Positions 43,497-52,525 of a stretch of DNA of 64,000 bases are shown piece after piece. Each line of letters starts with the position of its first letter. The stretch's first letter is position 1. Source of the stretch: Mycobacterium sp. E1747 (GTDB taxonomy: Bacteria > Actinomycetota > Actinomycetes > Mycobacteriales > Mycobacteriaceae); contig NZ_LZJI01000188.1 in assembly GCF_001667775.1 (NCBI RefSeq), forward strand, positions 25,946 through 89,945. Reading direction: 5' to 3'. The position numbers and the translations under genes were made by a program. The notes beneath the pieces are model-generated. The model was not told the origin of the DNA and searched no databases. It saw nothing but the letters and a program-made list of their open reading frames with translations.

Positions 43497-44369
43497 TCAG
43501 CCGGCCAGCGCCAGAGCCACCGCCACCGCGATCGCCCAGGCCACCATGGCCAGCCCGGTGTCCCGCAGCACGGGAATCAGTTCCGGGCCGCCGCGCCCCG
43601 ACCGCACCGGGCCCGCCGCGCGCAGCGCCAGCGGCGTGGCCACGAATCCCACGGCGCACCACGGCGTCGCGGCCATCAGCACCAGGGTCAACACCCCGGC
43701 GGTCGCCAGCAGCGCCTGGTACAGCGTGCGGGTGTGGGCATCGCCGAGCCGCACCGCCAGGGTGATCTTGCCCGACTGCGCGTCGGTGGGGATGTCTCGC
43801 AGGTTGTTGGCCACCAGCACCGACGACGACAGCGCCCCGATCGAGACCGCCAGCGCCAGCCCCACCCAGTCCACCCGCAGCGCCTGGGTGTACTCGGTGC
43901 CGAGCACGGCCACCAGCCCGAAGAACACGAACACCGCGACCTCGCCGAAACCGGCGTAGCCGTAGGGTTTCGAGCCGCCCGTATACAGCCACGCGCCGGC
44001 GATGCACACCGCACCGACGGCGAGCAGCCACGGCGCGCTGACCAGCGCGAGGGCCAGGCCGGCCACCGCCCCGACCGTCAGGCTCGCCACCGCGGCGGCG
44101 AGCACCGACCGCGGGGTCGCCAGCCGCGAGCCCACCAGGCGCATCGGGCCGGCCCGCTCGTCGTCGGTCCCGCGGACGCCGTCGGAGTAGTCGTTGGCGT
44201 AGTTGACGCCGACGGTCAGCGCGACCGCGACGGCCAGCGCCAGCAGCGCCTTCCACCACACCGCGGATCCCAGCCACGCCGCCGCGCCGGTCCCCGCGAC
44301 CACCGGCGCCACCGCGTTGGGCAGCGTCCGCGGCCGCGCACCGGAGACCCACTGCCCGAAATTGGCCAC
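43497..44369 (-). CDS. menA: 1,4-dihydroxy-2-naphthoate polyprenyltransferase
   Basis: A membrane UbiA-family enzyme that prenylates DHNA to demethylmenaquinone. 290 residues and about nine helices. The Asp-rich prenyl-diphosphate motif [26 protein letters not shown] lies near residues 55-80, and a second motif [23 protein letters not shown] near 185-210. Together with menE, menB and menC in this window it supplies menaquinone for respiration. Confidence 0.94.
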   Translation of the reverse strand: MANFGQWVSGARPRTLPNAVAPVVAGTGAAAWLGSAVWWKALLALAVAVALTVGVNYANDYSDGVRGTDDERAGPMRLVGSRLATPRSVLAAAVASLTVGAVAGLALALVSAPWLLAVGAVCIAGAWLYTGGSKPYGYAGFGEVAVFVFFGLVAVLGTEYTQALRVDWVGLALAVSIGALSSSVLVANNLRDIPTDAQSGKITLAVRLGDAHTRTLYQALLATAGVLTLVLMAATPWCAVGFVATPLALRAAGPVRSGRGGPELIPVLRDTGLAMVAWAIAVAVALALAG

Positions 44370-44425
44370 GAGAACATCCTGCCAGCACCCCTCCCCCCGC
44401 CCGCGCCCACGATCCGGTGCGGGCC

Positions 44426-45220
44426 ATGCACCACAATGGGCGGATGCTCGGAGTCATCGGCGGCAGCGGCTTTTACACATTCTTCGAGTCCGACACCCGC
44501 GCCGTCGACGTCGACACCCCGTACGGGCCGCCGAGCGCACCGGTCACCGTCGGCGCCGTCGGCGGCCACGAGGTCGCGTTTTTGCCCCGGCACGGGACCA
44601 GCCACCAGTTCTCGGCACACACCGTGCCGTATCGGGCCAACATGTGGGCCTTGCGCAAGCTCGGGGTGCGTCGGATCTTCGCACCCTGCGCCGTCGGCAG
44701 TCTCGAGCCCCGAAACGGTCCGGGCGCCATCGTGGTGCCCGATCAGCTGGTCGATCGCACCAGCGGCCGCCCCGACACCTACTTCGATTCCGGCGGCATC
44801 CACGTCGACTTCGCCGACCCGTACTGCCCCAGCTTGCGCGCCGCGGTGACCGGCCTGCCGGGCGTGGTCGACGGCGGCACCATGGTGGTGATCCAGGGGC
44901 CGCGGTTTTCCACCCGGGCGGAAAGCCGGTGGTTCGCCTCGGCGGGGTTCTCGCTGGTGAACATGACGGGCTACCCGGAGGCGGTGCTGGCCCGGGAGCT
45001 CGAAATATGTTATGCCACAATCGCTTTGGTGACCGATCTGGATGCCGGGGTAACGGCCGGCGAGGGGGTGACCACCGTCGAGGTGTTCGCCGAATTCGAG
45101 AAGAACATCGGCGGGTTCAAAGAGCTGGTGCGCCAGGCGATCGGCCGCGTCGCGAGCGAACGCAACTGCACGCACTGCCTGCCGCATACCGGGGTCACGC
45201 TGCCCGTCGAGCTGCCATGA
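44426..45220 (+). CDS. pnp: 5'-methylthioadenosine phosphorylase (PNP family, annotated pnp in M. tuberculosis)
   Basis: 264 residues. [12 protein letters not shown] at the N terminus, [30 protein letters not shown] (phosphate-binding Arg-His), [13 protein letters not shown] and [26 protein letters not shown] identify the MTA-phosphorylase branch. It splits MTA from polyamine and other SAM-using pathways for adenine and methionine salvage. ATG 44426 gives the M. tuberculosis length; GTG 44417 is also in frame. The epimerase gene overlaps its stop (ATGA). Confidence 0.92.
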   Translation: MHHNGRMLGVIGGSGFYTFFESDTRAVDVDTPYGPPSAPVTVGAVGGHEVAFLPRHGTSHQFSAHTVPYRANMWALRKLGVRRIFAPCAVGSLEPRNGPGAIVVPDQLVDRTSGRPDTYFDSGGIHVDFADPYCPSLRAAVTGLPGVVDGGTMVVIQGPRFSTRAESRWFASAGFSLVNMTGYPEAVLARELEICYATIALVTDLDAGVTAGEGVTTVEVFAEFEKNIGGFKELVRQAIGRVASERNCTHCLPHTGVTLPVELP

Positions 45221-46245
45221 GGGTGCTGCTCACCGGGGCGGCCGGTTTCATCGGTTCGCGGGTGGACGCGGCGCTGCGCGCGGCGGGTCACGACGTGGTC
45301 GGCGTCGACGCGTTGCTGCCCGCGGCGCACGGCCCGGATCCCGTGCTGCCGCGGGGATGTCACCGCGTCGACGTCCGCGACGCCGACGCGCTGGATCCCC
45401 TGCTGGACGGGGTGGACCTGGTTTGCCATCAGGCGGCGATGGTCGGTGCGGGCGTGGACGCCACCGATGCCCCCGCCTACGGCGGCCACAACGATTTCGC
45501 CACGACGGTGCTGCTGGCGCGGATGTTCGCGGCCGGGGTGCGCCGCCTGGTGCTGGCCTCGTCGATGGTGGTGTACGGGCAGGGCCGCTACCACTGCGGG
45601 CGGCACGGGGACGTCGACCCGCTGCCGCGGCGGCGCGAAGACCTCGACGCCGGCGTCTTCGAACACCGCTGCCCGATCGGGGGCGAGGAGCTGGCTTGGC
45701 GCCTCGTCGACGAGGACGCGGCGTTGCGGCCGCGCAGCCTGTACGCGGCCAGCAAGACCGCGCAGGAGCACTACGCGCTGGCATGGTCGGAGTCGACGGG
45801 CGGGTCGGTGGTGGCGCTGCGCTACCACAACGTCTACGGCCCCGGCATGCCGCGCGACACCCCCTACTCCGGGGTGGCGGCCATCTTTCGGTCATCACTC
45901 GAAAAGGGCCAGCCGCCAAGGGTTTTCGAGGACGGCGGCCAGATGCGGGACTTCGTCCACGTCGACGACGTGGCCGCCGCCAACCTCGCGGCCATCCAGC
46001 ACACGGACGGATTCACCGCCGTCAACGTCTGTTCCGGGCGGCCGGTCTCGATCCTCGAGGTGGCCGGCGCGCTGTGCGAAGCGCGTGGCGGATCGCTGGC
46101 ACCGGTGATCACCGGCCAATATCGCAGCGGCGACGTGCGCCACATCGTCGCCGACCCGTCCCTTGCCGCCGAGGTGCTGGGCTTCCGGACGCGCATCGGC
46201 CCGGCCGAGGGCCTGCGGGAATTCGCGTCCGCCCCGCTCCGCTGA
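45217..46245 (+). CDS. galE3: NAD-dependent nucleotide-sugar epimerase/dehydratase
   Basis: 342-residue extended [21 protein letters not shown] (Rossmann), VCHQAAMVGAG, LVLASSMVVYGQG (Ser), and catalytic Tyr-Ala-Ala-Ser-Lys in SLYAASKTAQEHYAL, then LRYHNVYGPGMPRDTPYSGVAAIF and FVHVDDVAAANL. An insertion with several His/Cys (YHCGRHGDVD, FEHRCPIGGEEL) before the Tyr is less usual. It acts on an NDP-sugar; galactose is a label only. Translationally coupled to pnp. Confidence 0.87.
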   Translation: MRVLLTGAAGFIGSRVDAALRAAGHDVVGVDALLPAAHGPDPVLPRGCHRVDVRDADALDPLLDGVDLVCHQAAMVGAGVDATDAPAYGGHNDFATTVLLARMFAAGVRRLVLASSMVVYGQGRYHCGRHGDVDPLPRRREDLDAGVFEHRCPIGGEELAWRLVDEDAALRPRSLYAASKTAQEHYALAWSESTGGSVVALRYHNVYGPGMPRDTPYSGVAAIFRSSLEKGQPPRVFEDGGQMRDFVHVDDVAAANLAAIQHTDGFTAVNVCSGRPVSILEVAGALCEARGGSLAPVITGQYRSGDVRHIVADPSLAAEVLGFRTRIGPAEGLREFASAPLR

Positions 46246-46250
46246 GCGTT

Positions 46251-47909
46251 CTACGCCTGCGGCGGCCGATAGATCTTGGGTTTCTGGACGGGTATCTGCC
46301 GTGTCGCGGAATCGTCGCCCCGGAAGATCCGGGGACCGGTGCTGATCCGGGTGGTCGCCGCGACCGACGGCGCGGCGGCGCGGCCGACCGGGACGCGCGC
46401 CGGCGAAGCGGGGGGAGCGCCCGCCGGGGCGGCGGCCTTGCGGGCGCGGCGGCGGCGCAGACGCCGGCCGTGCAGCTGCCCGGTGACGATCGCGGCCCCC
46501 AGGATGCACAGCGCGAGGCCGCACAGGGCCACGTCGAAGGTGCTGGTGATCTGCTGGGCCAGGTTGTTCCCGTAGACCGGGTGCTGCGCCGGGGACGTCG
46601 GCGAGTCCGCGAATCGTGGAGCCAGCACCACGCCCACCACCACGCGCGCGACGCTCAGCGTCGCCACCAGCCCGCACAGTGACGAGATCAGGCGCGCCGA
46701 GCGGGCGGTGTCGGCCAGGTTGATGCGCAGCCAGATCGCCAGCAGCGCGGTGGCCAGGTCGAAGCCGGCCAGCACGACGCTGTCGTAGCGCGAGAACGGG
46801 TAGTTCAGGCTCACGGAGACGAAGAGATCGGTCAGCCGCATCACCATCGAACCCAGGGCCCATACGGCGATGAGCAGCAGGCCATTTCGGGCCGCCGCCC
46901 GCCAGGCGCTCTCCTCGGCCCCGGTGGTATTCCGGTGACCGAACAGGGCCCGCGGGGCGAACGCGGCCGCGGCCGCGGCCCACGCCAGGTAGCCCTCGAA
47001 GCCGACCCCGGCGGTCGACGTGTTCTGCGCGATGCCGTGGAACGCGTCGATGTCCCGCCCCACCGGCAGAATCCACACCAAGATGCCGGCGACCAGTGTC
47101 GAGGCGCCGAGTGCGACGGTGGCCAGCCGGGCGGACCTGGTGCCGCGGAGCAACCACCTGGCGGCCACCAGCACGGCGACCAACGCCACCGCGCCGTACA
47201 CCACCGCCGTCACGATGACCGCGACGTTCTGCTTGCCGAACTCGGCTGCGCCCCCGGCGCTTTGCAGCGCGTAGCGCACCCGCCAGTACAGGTTGACGCC
47301 GAAGCTGAGCACCGCCAACACCATCGACGCGTAGCCGATGAAGCGGGCGGACCGCAGCCAGCCGGCGTGGTCGTCGCCTTCGGGGACCGGTCCCGACCGG
47401 GCGCCCGCGGTCGGGGCTTGCGCGCTCAGCATGCAGCCGGCGATGCCCAGCCACGCCCCGGGTCCCACGCCGCCGGGCACGGTCACCGTGCCGCCGAACC
47501 GGACGGTCTCGAACACGTCGAACCCGACGAAGGCCAGCACCAGCAGCGCGTAGGGCATGTTGAGCGCCAGGCGCAGCCGACCCGCCGTGGCCGGGTTGAA
47601 CCGCGCGCCCGACGCCCTCCAGGAACCGGCCACCGCGACGGCGACGACGGACAGCACGGTCACCGCCAGCAACACGGCGAACAAGAACGGTTTGCTACCC
47701 GGAATCCCGACGCCGAAGTACAGGTTCCACGGCAGGAACACGGCGATGACGAGCAGCGCGACGGCGGTCAAGTCGCCGACCCACCGGCGCCGGGTCGGGT
47801 CGGGGGGCGCGGCCGCGGCGCTCGGGGCCGGCCGGACGATGCGAGTGGTCTGCTGCCCCTGGCCGTGAATGGGGCCCGTTGGTGCGTCGTCACTGCTCTG
47901 GGTCACCAT
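46251..47909 (-). CDS. Large integral membrane protein (Rv0537c-like)
   Basis: 552 residues with about twelve hydrophobic segments between residues 45 and 490, for example LTAVALLVIAVFLPWNLYFGVG, FLFAVLLAVTVLSVVAVAVAG and VALCGLALCILGAAIVTG. The N-terminal 40 and C-terminal 60 residues are polar, the latter Ala/Pro/Arg-rich (RRRRARKAAAPAG). No transporter or enzyme signature was recognised. It is convergent with galE3 (5-base gap) and divergent from the Thr-rich protein gene. Longer than the M. tuberculosis homologue as I recall it. Confidence 0.8.
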   Translation of the reverse strand: MVTQSSDDAPTGPIHGQGQQTTRIVRPAPSAAAAPPDPTRRRWVGDLTAVALLVIAVFLPWNLYFGVGIPGSKPFLFAVLLAVTVLSVVAVAVAGSWRASGARFNPATAGRLRLALNMPYALLVLAFVGFDVFETVRFGGTVTVPGGVGPGAWLGIAGCMLSAQAPTAGARSGPVPEGDDHAGWLRSARFIGYASMVLAVLSFGVNLYWRVRYALQSAGGAAEFGKQNVAVIVTAVVYGAVALVAVLVAARWLLRGTRSARLATVALGASTLVAGILVWILPVGRDIDAFHGIAQNTSTAGVGFEGYLAWAAAAAAFAPRALFGHRNTTGAEESAWRAAARNGLLLIAVWALGSMVMRLTDLFVSVSLNYPFSRYDSVVLAGFDLATALLAIWLRINLADTARSARLISSLCGLVATLSVARVVVGVVLAPRFADSPTSPAQHPVYGNNLAQQITSTFDVALCGLALCILGAAIVTGQLHGRRLRRRRARKAAAPAGAPPASPARVPVGRAAAPSVAATTRISTGPRIFRGDDSATRQIPVQKPKIYRPPQA

Positions 47910-48109
47910 GCCCCCCGCAAATCACGGACGATTACGTGCGGCGCAGGTTCGGTTGCGCGGCGGGCGAATACCCTGCCGGGGCGGCCGCACTGCTCGCTTG
48001 CGAACATATTCTCCGTTCGGACGCCGTGGCGGATCCCCTGGCGACCGTCCTGTCGTTCGAGAAGCTGGTTACGCTGCGCTATAGGCAAACCTTTGTCGCC
48101 CGAATAACG

Positions 48110-48127
48110 GATACTGCCAACGGTATC
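48110..48127. promoter_or_regulatory. Inverted repeat in the divergent promoter region before the Thr-rich protein gene
   Basis: GATAC (48110-48114) and GTATC (48123-48127) are perfect complements eight bases apart, in the 279-base space (47910-48188) between two divergent membrane-protein genes. That space is AT-richer than the coding sequence. The position suits an operator, with no further support. Confidence 0.22.
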
Positions 48128-48188
48128 GCAAGTGTAATGATGCCGGGACATTGCTGGCCGTGGGGTGGCCAGCCGAAGGAGAACCGGG

Positions 48189-49829
48189 ATGGACGTCGTG
48201 TTGGGGGTCGCGGTCACGGGCCCCGTCGCCCGCTTGGCGCTTGTCGGGCCGGGCGCCGACGTGATCGACCAGTCCGTCGTCGACCTGGAGGACGATCCGG
48301 TCGGCAAACTCACCGAGACGGTGGCCGGCACCAATCGGCTACTGGCAGACGAGAACCACCGGCTGGTCGGCACCCGGGTGTGCTGGAGCGACGATCCGCT
48401 GGCCGGCCAGCTGCGGCAAGCCCTGGAAAACTCCGGCGTCCCCAACGTCGCGGTGCTCTCCGAGTCGCAGGCGGTAACCGCCCTGATGCGCGCGGCCGGC
48501 CGCCCCGGCGCCGCGCTGGTGATGAACGACGCGACGGCGACGCTGTCGGTGCCGGGCCCCGGTGCGGACCCGGACGCCCCGCCGACCGTACTGGCCCAGG
48601 AGCCGCTGGCCGGCGGCGATGGGACCGCCGCGTTCGACACGATGATGGCCCAACTCAGCAACCGGCCGGACGCCCCGGCCGAGGTGTACCTGTTGGGCGC
48701 ATCCCCCGAGCTGATCCAGGTCGCCGACCAGTTCCGCGATGCGTCGACCATGCGGGTGCAGGTCGCCGACGACCCGTCTTTCGCGGTCGCCCGGGGTGCC
48801 GCCATGGCCGCCGCGGCGCAATCCGCGTCGGCCGCCTGGGACGCGACGGCGATGGCACCGGCGGTGGGGCTCACCGGCGACGAGACCGCGAATGCGCCGG
48901 CCGCGGGGCTCGCCGGGGACGAGACGACGGTCGTGCCCCCGGCCGCCGCTGAGGAACCCCAGCTGGCGTACTCGATGACCGACGACGCCGAGCCGTTCGC
49001 GGGCGACGAGTACGACCCCGAATACGACGGATACGACGCCTTCGACCAGACCGAGGCCATCCCCTCGCGGCTCAGCCGCCGATCCCTGGTGCTGGGCAAC
49101 GCCGTCATCGCCTTCGCGGTCATCGGTTTCGCGTCGCTGGCCGCCGCGGTGGCCATCGCGGTCCGGCCCACCGCGAGCCAGCAGCCGGTGGTGGGCCACC
49201 AGAACGCCGCCCCGGGCAAGTTCATGCCGCTGCTGCCGACGCAGCAGCAGGCGCCGGTGCCCCCGCCCCCGGCCGATCAGCCCAACGCCGGTTTCCAGGG
49301 CGGCGTCATCCCGGACGCCAACGGTCTTCTTCCGGTGCAGGGCACGTCGCCCGGCGCGGGCGTCCCGGCCGCGCCCGCCCCGGTGGCGCCCGTCCCCCCT
49401 AGCGTCGTGCCCAACCCCAATCCCGATGTGCCGCTGCCGATCCCGGTCATCGTTCCGGTCCCGATATATCCGCCGCCGCCCTACAACCCGCCGACGACCA
49501 CGACGCCGACGATCACCACGACCACGACGACGCCGACGATCACCACCACGACGCCGCCGACGATCACCACCACCACGACGGCGCCGTCCACCAACACGCC
49601 CACCACGACGATGCCGACGACCACCACCGAGCCGCCGGTGACGACCACGACGGCGCCGACGAACACCAAGACGCCGTTGACCCAGACACAAACGCCGACC
49701 ACCGCCGCGCCGCCGCCCAGCACCCACCAATCGACGGTGGCGCCGCCGCACACGCAGACCCAGCAGCCGCAGACCCAGCAACCGCAGACGCTCGTCCCGC
49801 AGCAGCCACGTACCCATCGCGGGTTCTGA
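48189..49829 (+). CDS. Membrane-anchored protein with Thr/Pro-rich mucin-like stalk (Rv0538-like)
   Basis: 546 residues. The N-terminal 200 form a soluble domain (GVAVTGPVARLALVGPGADVIDQSVVDLEDDP onward) of the kind annotated DUF7159 in mycobacteria. Low-complexity acidic sequence precedes one helix (VLGNAVIAFAVIGFASLAAAVAIAV, about 298-322). Outside the membrane come a Pro-rich part and then a stalk of almost pure Thr/Pro (TTTTPTITTTTTTPTITTTT, about 435-500) ending in Gln/Pro repeats. Thr/Pro stretches like this are O-mannosylated in mycobacteria, and two glycosyltransferase genes follow. ATG 48189 has AAGGAG eight bases upstream. Confidence 0.83.
   Translation: MDVVLGVAVTGPVARLALVGPGADVIDQSVVDLEDDPVGKLTETVAGTNRLLADENHRLVGTRVCWSDDPLAGQLRQALENSGVPNVAVLSESQAVTALMRAAGRPGAALVMNDATATLSVPGPGADPDAPPTVLAQEPLAGGDGTAAFDTMMAQLSNRPDAPAEVYLLGASPELIQVADQFRDASTMRVQVADDPSFAVARGAAMAAAAQSASAAWDATAMAPAVGLTGDETANAPAAGLAGDETTVVPPAAAEEPQLAYSMTDDAEPFAGDEYDPEYDGYDAFDQTEAIPSRLSRRSLVLGNAVIAFAVIGFASLAAAVAIAVRPTASQQPVVGHQNAAPGKFMPLLPTQQQAPVPPPPADQPNAGFQGGVIPDANGLLPVQGTSPGAGVPAAPAPVAPVPPSVVPNPNPDVPLPIPVIVPVPIYPPPPYNPPTTTTPTITTTTTTPTITTTTPPTITTTTTAPSTNTPTTTMPTTTTEPPVTTTTAPTNTKTPLTQTQTPTTAAPPPSTHQSTVAPPHTQTQQPQTQQPQTLVPQQPRTHRGF
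49505..49570 (+). repeat. In-gene tandem repeat coding the Thr-rich stalk
   Basis: The 15-mer GCCGACGATCACCAC occurs at 49505, 49532 and 49556, 27 and 24 bases apart, separated by ACGAC-type Thr codons. Further Thr-rich units continue to about 49670. Unequal recombination here would change the stalk length in multiples of three, keeping the frame. Confidence 0.75.
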
Positions 49830-49836
49830 GCCGGCC

Positions 49837-50490
49837 ATGCCCGACGTCGTCACGGTGGTGCTGCCCTGCCTGAACGAGGAGGAGTCGCTGCCGGCGGTGC
49901 TGGCGGCCATTCCTGCCGGGTATCGGGCGTTGGTGGTCGACAACAACAGCACCGACGACACCGCCGCGGTCGCGCGGCGGCACGGCGCCGAGGTGGTCAC
50001 CGAGCCGCGGGCCGGGTATGGCTCGGCGGTGCACGCGGGCGTGCTGGCCGCGACCACCCCGATCGTCGCGGTCATCGACGCTGACGGCTCGATGGACGCC
50101 GGTGACCTGCCGCGGCTGGTCGCCGCGCTCGAGCAGGGCGCCGACCTGGTGATCGGCCGGCGCCGGCCGGTGGCCGGGCTGCACTGGCCGTGGGTGGCCC
50201 GGGTCGGCACCGTGGTGATGAGCTGGCGGCTGCGCACCCGGCACCGATTGCCGGTGCACGACATCGCGCCGATGCGGGTGGCGCGGCGCGAGGCGTTGCT
50301 GAACCTGGGTGTCACCGACAGGCGTTCGGGCTATCCGCTGGAGCTGCTGGTGCGCGCGGCGGCCGCCCGTTGGCGCGTGGTCGAGCTGGACGTCAGCTAC
50401 GGTCCCCGCACCGGCGGGAAGTCGAAGGTCAGCGGTTCGCTGCGGGGGAGTGTCACCGCGATCCTGGACTTCTGGAAGGTGATCTCGTGA
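49837..50490 (+). CDS. Family 2 glycosyltransferase, dolichol-phosphate mannose synthase-like (Rv0539-like)
   Basis: 217 residues with the GT-A fold: VTVVLPCLNEEESLPAVLAAI, ALVVDNNSTDDTAAVARRHGAEVV, and the metal-binding Asp-x-Asp in IVAVIDADGSMDAGDLPRL. There are no transmembrane helices. It may transfer a sugar from a nucleotide donor to polyprenyl phosphate. It sits seven bases after the Thr-rich protein gene and its stop overlaps the next GTG (GTGA). Confidence 0.86.
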   Translation: MPDVVTVVLPCLNEEESLPAVLAAIPAGYRALVVDNNSTDDTAAVARRHGAEVVTEPRAGYGSAVHAGVLAATTPIVAVIDADGSMDAGDLPRLVAALEQGADLVIGRRRPVAGLHWPWVARVGTVVMSWRLRTRHRLPVHDIAPMRVARREALLNLGVTDRRSGYPLELLVRAAAARWRVVELDVSYGPRTGGKSKVSGSLRGSVTAILDFWKVIS

Positions 50491-51146
50491 CAGTGCCGGT
50501 GACGCTGCTGGTGGTCGCCAAGGCGCCGGAGCCCGGCCGGGCCAAGACCCGCCTCGCGGCGAGGGTGGGGGACCTGGTGGCCGCCGAGATCGCCGCGGCC
50601 GCGCTGCTGGACACGCTGGACGCGGTGGCCGCCGCGCCGGCTGCGAATCGGGTGGTGGCCATGACCGGCGACCTCGATGCCGCGGCCGGCGCCGCCGAGA
50701 TCCGGCAACGGCTGCAGACCTTTACGGTGATTCCCCAGCGCGGTGACGACTTCGCCGACCGGCTGGCCAACGCGCATGCGGATGCCGCCGACGGCTATCC
50801 GGTGGTGCAGATCGGGATGGACACCCCGCAGGTGACCGCCGACATGTTGATCGACTGCGCCCACCGGCTGCGGGAGGCGGCGGCCGTGCTCGGGCCGGCC
50901 GTCGACGGCGGCTGGTGGGTGCTGGGTTTACGCAGCCCCTCGGCGGCCGAATGCCTGCGCACCGTCCCGATGTCGCAGCCGGATACCGGCTTGCTGACGT
51001 ACCGGGCGTTGCACGACATGGGAATCGAGCCTTACGCGGCCCCGGTGCTGGCCGACTTCGACTTCGCCGACGACGTCGCCGCGGTGCGCGCTGCCTGCGG
51101 TCCGTCCAGCCGCTTCGCGGAGGTCACCCGCGCGGCCGGCCTGTAG
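50487..51146 (+). CDS. DUF2064 / TIGR04282-type glycosyltransferase (Rv0540-like)
   Basis: 219 residues. TLLVVAKAPEPGRAKTRLAARVGD is the diagnostic N terminus, resembling nucleotidyl- and glycosyl-transferase loops, followed by VVQIGMDTPQVTADML, AVDGGWWVLGLRSPS and LADFDFADDVAAVRA. Proteins of this family often sit beside family 2 glycosyltransferases, as here. The reaction is unproven. Confidence 0.82.
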   Translation: MTVPVTLLVVAKAPEPGRAKTRLAARVGDLVAAEIAAAALLDTLDAVAAAPAANRVVAMTGDLDAAAGAAEIRQRLQTFTVIPQRGDDFADRLANAHADAADGYPVVQIGMDTPQVTADMLIDCAHRLREAAAVLGPAVDGGWWVLGLRSPSAAECLRTVPMSQPDTGLLTYRALHDMGIEPYAAPVLADFDFADDVAAVRAACGPSSRFAEVTRAAGL

Positions 51147-51161
51147 CGGCGAGCCGGCCGC

Positions 51162-52514
51162 CTACCAGTTCGTGACGATGAGGGTGTTCAGCAGCACGGT
51201 GCCCGCGGCGTTAAGCCCGAGCCACAGCCGATGCGACCGGACCGGCAGCAGCGCGGGCGCCGCGGTGAGCCAAACGGTGAAGGGCAGCCAGATCCGCTCC
51301 ACCTCGGCCTTGCTCAGCATGCTCAGGTCGGCGCACGCGATGGCGGCCAGGATGCCCAGCAGCAGCAGGTGAAACCCGGAGCGGCGACGGATGGCCGCCG
51401 CGTCGAATACCCGGGCGAGGCCGGCGACGCTGCCCAACCCGATCGCGCAGACGATGGACGCCAGGTTGGCCCAGCTCCAGTACTGAAACGGGCGGTCCTT
51501 GGCGATACCCTGCCAATAACGTTGCTGCACAAGGTTATAGCCGTCGAACCAGTAGAATCCCGCCACCGCGAAGGTGGACGCCACGGCCACGGCCGCCAGG
51601 GCCGCCGGGCCGAGCGCCCGCAGCGCCGCGCGCCAGTCGGAGGCCGACGCCAGCACCGCCAGCGCCGGCAGGCCCATCAGCATCAGGCCGTAGTTGCAGA
51701 ACACCCCCCAGCCCAGCAGCAGCCCGGCGGCGGCGGCCGTCAGCGCGGGGAAGCGGACCCGTCGGTGCACCGCCACGGCCAGCAGTGCGATGCCCCACGC
51801 CGCCACCCCGGCGAAGTAACCGTCGGCGGAGACCGCGACCCAGATCGCGGTCGGTGCCACCGCCACGAACGGCGCGGCACGGCGAGCGGTCCGCTCGTCG
51901 GCCAGCGCGCGTACCGCGACCAGCACGGCGGCGGCCGCGCTGGAGCCGGCCAGCAAGCACAGCAGCCCCGCCCAGGCACCCCCGTGCAGGCCGATCCGGT
52001 CCAGCCAGACGAACGTCAGCAGCGCACCGGGCGGATGCCCGGAGACGTGGGTAGTCCAGGAGTTCGGTTGGTAGTCGACGATCCGGCTCGCGAACGTGCG
52101 CAGCGTGGCGGGGATGTCGGTGATGCCCGGCACCTGCGACAGGTACTCGTCGCGGGTGGTCAGCCGGCCGGCGAAGCCGCGCTGCCAGCCGTCGATCATC
52201 GCCAGCGCGAAAGCCCATCCGCAGGCGGTGGCCCACGTGCTCAACGCCAGGAGCCGCCACGAAAGGCGTTGCGCCAGAGCCGGTCCCCACGCCACCGCGG
52301 CGGCCGCGATCGCGATGGCCGGGCCGGTGCCCCAACTGGCGTGGATTTCCCAGGCGCCGAAGATCGGCGCGGCCCCGGAGTGCGTGCCGAACCGTTCCTG
52401 GCCCACGTCCGTCCGCGGCCGCACACCCAAGTGCAGCCGCGGCAGCACGAACGCCGCGCCCACCAGCACCGCCCCGACCGCGACGGCCACAGACTCCCGA
52501 TGTGCCACCCTCAC
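51162..52514 (-). CDS. Polytopic membrane protein, possible GT-C glycosyltransferase-like (Rv0541c-like)
   Basis: 450 residues with about eleven helices. A large first extracytoplasmic loop (HSGAAPIFGAWEIHASWGTGP, then YLSQVPGITDIPATLRTFASRIVDYQPNSWTTHVSGHPPGALLTFVWLDRIGLHG) and repeated helices recall GT-C enzymes that use polyprenyl-phosphate sugars. I do not see a clear Asp-x-Asp, so this is only a structural impression. It converges on the Rv0540-like gene and lies 11 bases from menE on the same strand. Confidence 0.72.
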   Translation of the reverse strand: MRVAHRESVAVAVGAVLVGAAFVLPRLHLGVRPRTDVGQERFGTHSGAAPIFGAWEIHASWGTGPAIAIAAAAVAWGPALAQRLSWRLLALSTWATACGWAFALAMIDGWQRGFAGRLTTRDEYLSQVPGITDIPATLRTFASRIVDYQPNSWTTHVSGHPPGALLTFVWLDRIGLHGGAWAGLLCLLAGSSAAAAVLVAVRALADERTARRAAPFVAVAPTAIWVAVSADGYFAGVAAWGIALLAVAVHRRVRFPALTAAAAGLLLGWGVFCNYGLMLMGLPALAVLASASDWRAALRALGPAALAAVAVASTFAVAGFYWFDGYNLVQQRYWQGIAKDRPFQYWSWANLASIVCAIGLGSVAGLARVFDAAAIRRRSGFHLLLLGILAAIACADLSMLSKAEVERIWLPFTVWLTAAPALLPVRSHRLWLGLNAAGTVLLNTLIVTNW

Positions 52515-52525
52515 GGTCGACCAGC

